Below, in pieces: positions 1 through 5,921 of a stretch of DNA of 5,921 bases. The translations under genes and the position numbers were made by a program. The notes under the pieces were generated by a model that saw only the letters and a program-made list of their open reading frames with translations, ran no database searches and was not told the DNA's origin. The stretch is from NCBI GenBank assembly GCA_022844585.1, contig JALHLM010000235.1:3048-8968 (forward strand), read 5' to 3'. Numbering within the stretch: the stretch's first letter is position 1; the number at the start of each line of letters is the position of its first letter. Source of the stretch: Pirellulales bacterium. Its GTDB lineage: Bacteria > Planctomycetota > Planctomycetia > Pirellulales > JALHLM01.

Positions 1-130
1 TCGGGCTGAACCCATACAAGCGATACACGCGCCGCGCGGTGTCGATCAACCGCTCGCGCGGAATCATCGCCTCGGGCAAGTAATCGCGAAAACCTTTGAG
101 CGTCCGGGGAGTAATACGCGCTGGTGACAA
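1..130 (-). CDS. hisS: Histidyl-tRNA synthetase, N-terminal fragment
   Basis: This is the first 43 codons of a minus-strand gene that leaves the window on the left. The translation begins MSPARITPRTLKGFRDYL and continues with PEAMIPRERLIDTARRVYRLYGFSP. This matches the start of class II histidyl-tRNA synthetases, which open with a PRGTKD-like segment followed by LP, a helix with RE, and LYGF. The enzyme charges tRNA-His with histidine in the cytoplasm. The start is TTG at 130-128: the frame has a TGA stop about 15 codons upstream, no ATG or GTG lies between, and a GGAG site sits 6 bases ahead of the TTG. The catalytic motifs 1 to 3 lie outside the window, so integrity cannot be judged. The identification rests on this short conserved segment. 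Confidence 0.85.
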   Translation of the reverse strand, partial: MSPARITPRTLKGFRDYLPEAMIPRERLIDTARRVYRLYGFSP

Positions 131-136
131 GACAAA

Positions 137-140
137 CTCC
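137..140 (-). promoter_or_regulatory. Ribosome binding site for hisS
   Basis: The minus strand reads GGAG with a 6-base spacer before the TTG start at 130. It decides the start, because the frame offers no ATG or GTG before the upstream stop codon. Confidence 0.6.
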
Positions 141-169
141 GAATGGAAACGCCGGTCGACGCGAGTGTG

Positions 170-238
170 AAGTTTTCAGTGTTCAGTTTTCAGTGCTTGG
201 GAACAAAGTCCTCACTGAAAACTGAACACTGAAAACTT
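170..238. repeat. Perfect 26-bp inverted repeat with 17-base loop
   Basis: Bases 170-195 are the exact reverse complement of 213-238, with a 17-base spacer at 196-212. Each arm contains the 11-mer AGTTTTCAGTG (or its complement) twice, separated by 3 bases: 171-181 and 185-195 on the left arm. The 11-mer is therefore present four times. The element begins 10 bases after the stop of the minus-strand cysteine-cluster gene and ends 40 bases before the hisS start. It could fold into a long RNA hairpin in the transcript and act as a terminator or mRNA-stabilising element for the upstream gene. No clear T tract follows the stem on the minus strand, so a standard intrinsic terminator is not certain. 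I infer that it belongs to a dispersed intergenic repeat family, since TTTTCAGT repeats of this kind seem common in planctomycete genomes. Confidence 0.85.
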
Positions 239-248
239 TAAACTGGCA

Positions 249-692
249 CTACAAAATCGGCAACAATTCCGGGCGCGCACTGCGGATGGAGCCACCGTCG
301 AGTGGTTTGAAGATCGCTTCCGTGTAATCGACGACTTGCTCGGGCGTTTCGAAGTAGCGGTCGTAAACGTACGTGTCGTCGTATTCGCAGTTGTCGGTGG
401 AATACTCGCGGCAGATCTCGGGCCGCGTCATGTAGATGCCGCAGCGGTTGTCTGGCTGCAGATGCTTGCATTGCGTATGGACGAGCAGGTACCAGGTGTC
501 GTCTTCAATGAAGACCGTCGCCTGGCCGTGCAGCAGGAACCAGCGGAGATAATCGAAATCCTTCCGTTCCGTGGGGGTCTCGATCGGCAGCGCGAAATAC
601 TTGCAGCACTTGGCCGTGCAGTAGTCGCAAAGGCACGCCCCGGGGGGGAGGTCGTCGCGGTCGATTTTGTTCGGGCGCAGATTCGTAATCAT
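249..692 (-). CDS. YkgJ-family cysteine cluster protein (putative metal-binding)
   Basis: A 147-residue soluble protein without signal peptide or membrane segment. The N-terminal cluster CLCDYCTAKCC gives C20, C22, C25, C29 and C30. A second set follows at C75, C84 and C94 in CKHL, CGIY and the segment RPEICREY, with one more cysteine at C102. This CxxCxxxCC pattern followed by C-x8-C-x9-C and the RPxxCR-like motif is typical of the YkgJ/UPF0153 family (Pfam CxxCxxCC), thought to bind zinc or an iron-sulfur centre. The biological role of the family is not established, so no substrate is given. The ATG at 692-690 was chosen because it places the cysteine cluster about 20 residues in. The upstream sequence has no clear Shine-Dalgarno site. 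It lies 118 bases upstream of hisS on the same strand, with the large hairpin between them, so co-transcription is possible but unproven. Confidence 0.85.
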   Translation of the reverse strand: MITNLRPNKIDRDDLPPGACLCDYCTAKCCKYFALPIETPTERKDFDYLRWFLLHGQATVFIEDDTWYLLVHTQCKHLQPDNRCGIYMTRPEICREYSTDNCEYDDTYVYDRYFETPEQVVDYTEAIFKPLDGGSIRSARPELLPIL

Positions 693-724
693 GCCTGGAC
701 CGGGTTTTCGGACGGGAGGAGCGG

Positions 725-837
725 GGCCGGCCTCGTGCCGACTGCTGGTAGGCTACCAAATTGCCTTGCCGATCGGCCAGTCGGCCCCGGCACGGGCCCT
801 ACCAACCGTCCACCCCCTAGCCGGGTGAGGCAGCCTC
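725..837. repeat. Cluster of short palindromes in the divergent intergenic region
   Basis: The gap between the divergent cysteine-cluster and HDOD genes (693-1037) holds several short inverted repeats. They are GGCCGGCC at 725-732; an 8-bp stem GCCGACTG at 737-744 with 778-785; inside it TGGTAG-G-CTACCA at 746-758 and GCCGATCGGC at 768-777; and a competing 7-bp stem CGTGCCG at 734-740 with 788-794. A further small palindrome, GAGGC-A-GCCTC, lies at 827-837. The 737-744 and 734-740 stems share bases, so they are mutually exclusive. I infer a REP-like dispersed repeat. I see no convincing promoter boxes in this gap, though both promoters should lie here. The stretch 838-1024 shows nothing else I can support. 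Confidence 0.5.
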
Positions 838-1024
838 TGTCGATAGCTCGTTACTTGCTGAGTGGCGGGGGTTTGCGTTCCGAATTGGGCGTACTCTCCG
901 GCGTTTCGCTTTGAGCGGGGTGACGTAGAGTTCGCTAGTGAATCGCGATGCCCCGGGCGACGAATCGGTCGAAGTCCCGTGCGGCAGTCGTGCCATGTTT
1001 GACCATTGCGCCTCCAGGGCCGCC

Positions 1025-1030
1025 GGGAGG
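1025..1030 (+). promoter_or_regulatory. Ribosome binding site for the HDOD gene
   Basis: GGGAGG is followed by a 7-base spacer and the ATG at 1038. This strong site favours the 1038 start over the in-frame ATG at 948, which has no comparable site and would add 30 residues of non-conserved, proline- and arginine-rich sequence. Confidence 0.75.
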
Positions 1031-1037
1031 AACCACC

Positions 1038-1913
1038 ATGCCTGCCGTTGAGATTTCTCCCGCCGAGGCCGAAGCTCGGCTGGCGCGCTTTGCGCGCACC
1101 GTGGATGAAATCTCCACGCTGCCGCACGTGGCGATGCGGGTGCTGGAAGTCGCCCAGGACCCCGACGCCAGCGTTTCACAACTCAAAGGCGTGCTCGAAC
1201 AGGACGTGTCGCTCACGGCCCGGGTGCTGCGCTGCGTCAATTCGTCTTTGTTCGGTCTACGCGTCAAAGTCACCAATCTGCAGACCGCGGTCGCGTACCT
1301 GGGGTTCAATCAGGTCCGCAATCTGGCCGTGACGGCCAGCGTCGCCGAGATTTTCCGTGGCGGCGAAGCGATCGGCACGTATCACCGCGAGGAGTTGTGG
1401 AAGCACCTGGTCTCGGTCGGCATCTGCGCGCGGATGATCGCCATGCGCCAGCGGCTGCAGATCTTCGAGGACGCCTTCCTCGCCGGCTTGCTGCACGACA
1501 TCGGCATCGTGTTGCTTGACCAGCACGCGCATACCGCGTTCCGCGAGGTCATCGCCGCGCTCCAACCGAACGTACCGCTGGTGGAAGTCGAAAAATCAAT
1601 CCTGGGCTTCGATCATACGGAAGCGGGCGAGCGGATCGCCACGAGTTGGAAATTTCCCGAGGCGGCCCGCGACGCCATTCGCTATCACCACCGCGCCGGG
1701 GACTATCGCGGTGAACACGGCGCGATCGTGCGCTGCGTGGAATTGGCGAACGGCATTTGCACGCTGAAGGGCATCAGCAGCGTCGGCGTGAAGCTGGCCA
1801 AGGTCTCGCCGACGACGCTGTCGGCGTTGGGGGTGAGTCGCGAAGACCTGTTGGTGTTGGCGAACGACCTGGACGCCGAGTTGACACGCAGCGCCGAATT
1901 GTTTTCGATGTAG
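1038..1913 (+). CDS. HDOD domain-containing signalling protein
   Basis: A 291-residue cytoplasmic protein. The HDOD domain covers roughly residues 20-220. It opens with ISTLPHVAMRVLEVAQDPDA (24-43), the usual LP-x-V start. Then come the helices EQDVSLTARVLRCVNSSLFG (54-73), the TAVAYLG and VRNLAV segments (83-98), LWKH (120-123), GLLHDIG (150-156), FDHTEAGERIATSWKFP (191-207) and IRYHH (214-218). HDOD proteins are HD-like domains generally thought to work in signalling as regulatory or scaffold proteins rather than proven phosphohydrolases. Here H123, H153, D154, H193 and H217 resemble part of an HD metal site, so residual catalytic or metal-binding ability cannot be excluded. The tail (about 225-291) is a helical extension, VRCVELANGIC onward, as usual in the family. 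The gene is followed after 11 bases by a hybrid histidine kinase, which makes a shared two-component pathway likely. The output is unknown. Confidence 0.92.
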   Translation: MPAVEISPAEAEARLARFARTVDEISTLPHVAMRVLEVAQDPDASVSQLKGVLEQDVSLTARVLRCVNSSLFGLRVKVTNLQTAVAYLGFNQVRNLAVTASVAEIFRGGEAIGTYHREELWKHLVSVGICARMIAMRQRLQIFEDAFLAGLLHDIGIVLLDQHAHTAFREVIAALQPNVPLVEVEKSILGFDHTEAGERIATSWKFPEAARDAIRYHHRAGDYRGEHGAIVRCVELANGICTLKGISSVGVKLAKVSPTTLSALGVSREDLLVLANDLDAELTRSAELFSM

Positions 1914-1916
1914 GAG
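1911..1916 (+). promoter_or_regulatory. Ribosome binding site for the hybrid kinase, overlapping the HDOD stop
   Basis: TAGGAG combines the stop codon of the HDOD gene (TAG) with a GGAG site, 8 bases before the ATG at 1925. This arrangement points to translational coupling and fixes the kinase start. The longer open frame from 1757 would overlap the HDOD gene by over 150 bases. Confidence 0.75.
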
Positions 1917-1924
1917 CCGCCCGC

Positions 1925-3751
1925 ATGTCGCAGGAACTGGACGGCTTCGAAGACTGGTTCGCCTGGGAACCGGCGACGTGCCCTTCTACAGGCCGCCTGG
2001 CCGACTTGCGCGTGTTGCTGTTGCCGCTCGGCGTCGATTGGCTCTATCTCGTCGACGGCCAGGGCCAGGTCTTGGTCGTCGAGCCGATTGCGCCCTGCCC
2101 TGCCGGTCCTCGCGCCGGCCACATGGCCAGCGACGCCTGGAAAGAAATCGCTACCAAACCGCTCGCCGTCTGGCATGCTCTCGCGAATCACGTCGGCGCC
2201 GCATTTCGGATCCCGTTGCCGGGACCGGTGCTGAATCTCGTCGGCCTGGCCGCAAACGGCTCGATCGCCGTCGATCTGGCGCCGCACGTTTCGCTGTTGG
2301 TCGGCGTTGGCATTTGCCTGCGCGAGTTAGATCGCGCCTCCAGTGAACAACGCGTACTCGCATCGCGGCTGCGGCAAACCGTCGCGGAAAAAGACACGCT
2401 GCGCGAATCGCACCAACGCGCCACCGCCGAGGCGATCGAGGAGCACGAAAACCGGTTGCGCGAGCGGACGCAGTACGCGCAAACCCTGGAAGCCGAGGTC
2501 GAGCGCCGGTCACGCGATCTGATCGCGTCGCGCCGCAAGGCCGAGGAAGCGAACGTGGCCAAGAGCCAGTTCCTGGCCAACATGAGCCACGAAATCCGCA
2601 CGCCCATGACGGCCATCCTCGGCTACACCGATATCCTGCTCGACGAGCTCAGCGGCCAGGAAAGCTCGCAGCATTTGCTCTCAGTCATCAAGCGCAATGG
2701 CAATCATCTGCTTGACATCATCAACGACATCCTCGATCTCTCGAAGATCGAATCCGGACAGATGGCCGTCGAGCAGACCGAGTGTTCGCCCGTGCAACTC
2801 ATGCGTGAGATTCATGGACTGATGCTGGTCCGGGCCGAACAGAAGCAGCTCGCGTTGCGGCTCGACTTGCGCGGTGGGCTGCCCGAGCGGATCGTCACCG
2901 ATCCTCTGCGTTTGCGACAGATCCTCATTAACTTGATCGGCAACGCCATCAAGTTCACGGCCCGCGGCTCGGTCACCGTGTCGGTCGCTTGCGAGCGCGA
3001 CGAACGGGGGGACTATCGCCTCAAGACGGATGTCCGCGATTCCGGAATCGGCATTTCCGCCGAACAACTGGGCCGCCTGTTTCAACCGTTCAGCCAGGCG
3101 GACGCCTCGACGACGCGCAACTTCGGCGGCACCGGATTGGGGCTGTCCATTAGCCGCCGGCTGGCCGAGATGATGTCCGGCAAAATCGAAGTGGTCAGCC
3201 AGCCCGGCGCTGGCAGCACGTTCACGGTAGAAATCCCCTGCGGGAAATTGCTGGGCATCGGCTGGATCGACCCGACACTCACGGCCGCTACCGACACGCG
3301 CGCCTTGGCCCCAGAAGATTTCGACCGCCAGGAGTTGCTCGGTTGCCGCATCCTCGTCGTCGAAGACGGGCCGGACAATCAGCGGTTCTTCGCCCATGTC
3401 CTCCGGCAGTCCGGCGCGGTTGTGGAGATCGCGGAAAACGGCCTGCACGCGCTGCGGGCGATCGCAGATCAAGCCGCCTTCGACGTGATCCTGATGGACA
3501 TGCAAATGCCCGAGATGGACGGCTACACCGCCGCCCGCGAACTGCGCCGCCGCGGCGTCGCGACGCCGATCATCGCCCTCACGGCCCACGCCATGTCCGG
3601 CGACCGCCAAAAATGCCTCGACGCCGGCTGCGACGACTACGACAACAAACCGATCGAGCGCCGGCGGTTGATTGATAAGATCAGCGCCGCGTGGCGGCGA
3701 CGCGCGAATCTAGCGCCAGCAGCGCCTGCCGAGCCGGTTCCACTTCTGTAG
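1925..3751 (+). CDS. Soluble hybrid sensor histidine kinase with C-terminal receiver domain
   Basis: A 608-residue protein with four regions. Residues 1-135 form an alpha/beta-looking sensor region that I cannot assign; a divergent GAF or PAS fold is possible. Residues about 136-212 are a charged, probably coiled-coil linker. Residues about 213-440 are the kinase core: the H-box SHEIRTPM has phospho-acceptor H222, the N-box is RQILINLIGNAIKF (N340), the G1 box DSGIGI (372-377), the F-box FQPF (386-389) and the G2 box GGTGLGLS (401-408). Residues about 474-590 are a receiver, with acidic residues E480 and D481, phospho-acceptor D525 in LMDMQMPEMDG, T553 and K575. All residues for autophosphorylation and phosphotransfer are present. 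No transmembrane segment or signal peptide is evident, so it should sense a cytoplasmic cue. No output domain or HPt domain is present, so a separate phosphotransfer partner is expected. The adjacent HDOD protein is the obvious candidate partner, but that is inference from position. Confidence 0.95.
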   Translation: MSQELDGFEDWFAWEPATCPSTGRLADLRVLLLPLGVDWLYLVDGQGQVLVVEPIAPCPAGPRAGHMASDAWKEIATKPLAVWHALANHVGAAFRIPLPGPVLNLVGLAANGSIAVDLAPHVSLLVGVGICLRELDRASSEQRVLASRLRQTVAEKDTLRESHQRATAEAIEEHENRLRERTQYAQTLEAEVERRSRDLIASRRKAEEANVAKSQFLANMSHEIRTPMTAILGYTDILLDELSGQESSQHLLSVIKRNGNHLLDIINDILDLSKIESGQMAVEQTECSPVQLMREIHGLMLVRAEQKQLALRLDLRGGLPERIVTDPLRLRQILINLIGNAIKFTARGSVTVSVACERDERGDYRLKTDVRDSGIGISAEQLGRLFQPFSQADASTTRNFGGTGLGLSISRRLAEMMSGKIEVVSQPGAGSTFTVEIPCGKLLGIGWIDPTLTAATDTRALAPEDFDRQELLGCRILVVEDGPDNQRFFAHVLRQSGAVVEIAENGLHALRAIADQAAFDVILMDMQMPEMDGYTAARELRRRGVATPIIALTAHAMSGDRQKCLDAGCDDYDNKPIERRRLIDKISAAWRRRANLAPAAPAEPVPLL

Positions 3752-3771
3752 CCGAGGTCTGTGACCTCGGC
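3751..3771 (+). repeat. 9-bp perfect hairpin directly after the kinase stop
   Basis: GCCGAGGTC at 3751-3759 pairs with GACCTCGGC at 3763-3771 around a 3-base TGT loop. The stem begins on the last base of the stop codon. No T run follows, so it is not a canonical intrinsic terminator, but it may stabilise the 3' end or reduce read-through. CCTCG at 3765-3769 can pair instead with CGAGG at 3775-3779. I infer a dispersed REP-like unit. Confidence 0.7.
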
Positions 3772-3808
3772 CGGCGAGGACGCAGCGCCGCGCAACGCAC
3801 CGGCACTA

Positions 3809-3938
3809 GGCTTTGTCAGAAAACACGAACGGGGTGCCACTGGCGGCTCGACCGCCAGTGTGAAACGGCGTCCAACTCGGCACTGGCGGACAAGCCGCCA
3901 GTGGCACCCTCAACGAAGCGGAGTTTTCTGACAAAGCC
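3809..3938. mobile_element. 130-bp MITE-like element with 16-bp terminal inverted repeats
   Basis: The ends are perfect 16-bp inverted repeats: GGCTTTGTCAGAAAAC at 3809-3824 and its complement at 3923-3938. Outside them lies TA on both sides (3807-3808 and 3939-3940), within CTAG on both sides. The duplication can thus be read as TA or as the 4-base CTAG. TA duplication at CTAG targets is known for IS630 of the IS630/Tc1/mariner group, while some IS5 relatives duplicate a 4-base YTAR-type target. I favour the first without certainty. The interior carries a second perfect 17-bp inverted repeat (3832-3848 with 3893-3909) and no open reading frame able to encode a transposase. The element would have to be mobilised in trans. 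Restoration of the host palindrome on removal is the strongest evidence for transposition. Confidence 0.75.
3838..3903. repeat. Twin hairpins inside the MITE-like element
   Basis: CACTGGCGG occurs at 3838-3846 and 3881-3889, and its complement CCGCCAGTG at 3852-3860 and 3895-3903. Each pair forms a 9-bp hairpin with a 5-base loop (CTCGA and ACAAG). The outermost copies also pair with each other as part of the 17-bp inverted repeat, so the interior can form either two small hairpins or one long stem. Confidence 0.8.
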
Positions 3939-4063
3939 TAGCCCGACGCGCAAGCGAGGGAGGGTAAGCGTCGCGAGGAGTTCAACGTTTACTCCCCCTC
4001 GCTTGCGCGTCGGGCTAGTGTGGGAAATGCTGTACGCATACTAAGGCATTTGTCCAGACTCGC

Positions 4064-4630
4064 TTAATACTCTACGTCCGGCAAGTTCAAGCAAAGCGCG
4101 CTCAACTGCGTATGCCATTGCAGTGCCTGCACGACGACCGGAAGCGGCTCTGAGTAGACTTCCTCGAACATTCGCTCCCCTCGCAGCTTCGTCTCGAAAG
4201 CTAGCTGCTCGATGGGCGGTTCGAAGCGCGTGGAGATGCCTGGGCGGTTGCCGCGTGCGTCGATCCGGTGCCAACCGTGATCGGGCAGCCAGACGCCGTT
4301 TAGTCCGTGAAGACAGAATGCTGTGCCTGCCTCGTTGATTGCCAGTCGCTGATACACGAAGCCGCACGGAATGCCGTTGGCTCGGAGCAGGGCCGCGAGG
4401 AGATGGCTCTTGGCATAGCATAAGCCCGTACCATGCTCCAGCACTTCCGAGGCGGCGAGGGTGACCTGCGCGTCGCCGTGGTCGCTGCTGTGCCGGATGG
4501 AATCGCGAACCCAAACAAAGCATCGTTCCGCGGTTTCTTGAGCTTCGTCGCTACGCAACGAATATGCGAGCTCGCGGATCGCGCTGGCATCAAAGTCGAT
4601 GATGTCCGTGCGTTGGAGGTAGGCGTCCAT
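4064..4630 (-). CDS. Transglutaminase-like (cysteine protease fold) family protein
   Basis: A 188-residue protein. The core has the Cys-His-Asp triad expected of the transglutaminase-like superfamily: C71 in GTGLCYAKSHLLAALLRA (67-84), H108 in FCLHGLNGVWL (105-115) and D124 in HRIDARGN (121-128). The segment FVWVRDSIRHS (38-48) ahead of it is also typical. Bacterial members may act as proteases, amidases or crosslinkers; the substrate cannot be predicted. There is no signal peptide, so it appears cytoplasmic. The start ATG at 4630 was chosen because GAAGGA lies 8 bases upstream and because the conserved YLQRTDIIDFD opening follows at once. The in-frame ATG at 4666 would add 12 arginine-rich residues, lacks a binding site and falls next to the ahcY terminator. 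It follows ahcY on the same strand but is separated from it by that terminator. Confidence 0.85.
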   Translation of the reverse strand: MDAYLQRTDIIDFDASAIRELAYSLRSDEAQETAERCFVWVRDSIRHSSDHGDAQVTLAASEVLEHGTGLCYAKSHLLAALLRANGIPCGFVYQRLAINEAGTAFCLHGLNGVWLPDHGWHRIDARGNRPGISTRFEPPIEQLAFETKLRGERMFEEVYSEPLPVVVQALQWHTQLSALCLNLPDVEY

Positions 4631-4638
4631 CAGACGAT

Positions 4639-4644
4639 TCCTTC
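4639..4644 (-). promoter_or_regulatory. Ribosome binding site for the transglutaminase-like gene
   Basis: The minus strand reads GAAGGA, 8 bases before the ATG at 4630-4628. It supports this start over the ATG 36 bases upstream, at 4666. Confidence 0.65.
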
Positions 4645-4666
4645 GAAGCGAATCAGCGCGGCGCAT

Positions 4667-4700
4667 GAGAAAGGCCCGTCGCGAAACGTGACGGGCCCTT
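4667..4700 (-). terminator. Probable intrinsic terminator of ahcY
   Basis: On the minus strand, GGCCCGTC (4697-4690) pairs with GACGGGCC (4680-4673) around a 9-base loop. The stem is followed by TTTCTC and preceded by GAAG. It lies 22 bases after the ahcY stop codon and ahead of the transglutaminase start. The T tract is short, so efficiency may be moderate and some read-through into the next gene is possible. Confidence 0.65.
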
Positions 4701-4721
4701 CGGCGATTGCTTGCTGTCGCT

Positions 4722-5921
<1,200 letters not shown>

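Larger units (their letters stand above)
3804..4020. repeat. Palindromic intergenic repeat, interrupted by a small element
   Basis: The intact right part has arms 3938-3960 and 3996-4018 that are perfect 23-bp reverse complements, reading CTAGCCCGACGCGCAAGCG inward from the left end. The 35-base loop (3961-3995) has partial further pairing. If the inserted element at 3809-3938 is removed together with one target copy, the left flank CACTAG (3804-3809) joins CCCGACG. The stem then becomes 25 perfect bp, ending in CACTAG and CTAGTG. This supports a single older palindrome of about 85 bases that was split. The repeat sits between convergent genes, where it may act as a bidirectional transcription end. 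I infer membership of a dispersed planctomycete-type repeat family. Confidence 0.8.

Noticed and set aside
737..785. Cloverleaf-like pairing as a tRNA
   Set aside because: The structure is too short at 49 bases, with no acceptor stem, T-loop GTTC motif or plausible anticodon arm.
336..914. Long plus-strand open frame opposite the cysteine-cluster gene
   Set aside because: It lies antisense to a gene with clear conserved cysteine motifs and runs through a palindromic intergenic region; its translation shows no recognisable domain.
948..1037. In-frame N-terminal extension of the HDOD protein from the ATG at 948
   Set aside because: The extra 30 residues are Pro/Arg-rich and unlike the family, while a GGGAGG site precisely precedes the ATG at 1038.
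1757..1924. In-frame extension of the kinase from the ATG at 1757
   Set aside because: It would overlap the HDOD gene in another frame and its sequence is low-complexity Arg/Gly; the ATG at 1925 has a well-placed GGAG.
2681..3610. Long minus-strand open frame of about 309 codons within the kinase gene
   Set aside because: It is an antisense shadow of the kinase and receiver domains, caused by GC-rich codon bias; no motif is seen.
3838..3903. Four copies of a 9-mer as a possible CRISPR array
   Set aside because: The copies are short, alternate in orientation and form hairpins; there are no regular spacers or cas genes.
4631..4666. Transglutaminase-like protein starting at the ATG at 4666
   Set aside because: No ribosome binding site precedes it, it abuts the ahcY terminator, and the added residues are unlike the family; GAAGGA supports the ATG at 4630.

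Overview
The window looks like chromosomal DNA of a GC-rich bacterium. Planctomycetes, Pirellula-like lineage, is my best guess. That guess rests on protein style, on mixed use of Shine-Dalgarno sites, and on palindromic intergenic repeats of a kind I associate with that phylum. It is inference; no marker gene in the window settles it.

Layout from left to right: (1) the N-terminal 43 codons of a histidyl-tRNA synthetase gene (hisS), minus strand, running off the left edge; (2) a perfect 26-bp inverted repeat; (3) a minus-strand YkgJ-type cysteine-cluster protein; (4) a divergent intergenic region of about 345 bases with competing palindromes; (5) a tight plus-strand pair encoding an HDOD-domain protein and a soluble hybrid histidine kinase with a C-terminal receiver; (6) a convergent intergenic region of about 310 bases made almost entirely of palindromic repeats; (7) a minus-strand transglutaminase-like protein; (8) a terminator; (9) S-adenosylhomocysteine hydrolase (ahcY), minus strand, running off the right edge.

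The HDOD protein and the hybrid kinase form a probable two-gene signalling operon: 11 bases separate them and the kinase ribosome-binding site overlaps the upstream stop codon. hisS and ahcY are housekeeping genes for translation and the activated-methyl cycle. The two small minus-strand genes have recognisable folds but unknown substrates.

The most interesting object is in the convergent intergenic region. A 130-bp element with 16-bp perfect terminal inverted repeats sits at a CTAG site and is flanked by duplicated TA (or CTAG). Removing it in silico, leaving one target copy, extends the neighbouring palindrome to a perfect 25-bp inverted repeat. This reads as a small non-autonomous transposable element (MITE) that jumped into an older palindromic repeat. 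No new multi-gene defence or biosynthetic system is visible.
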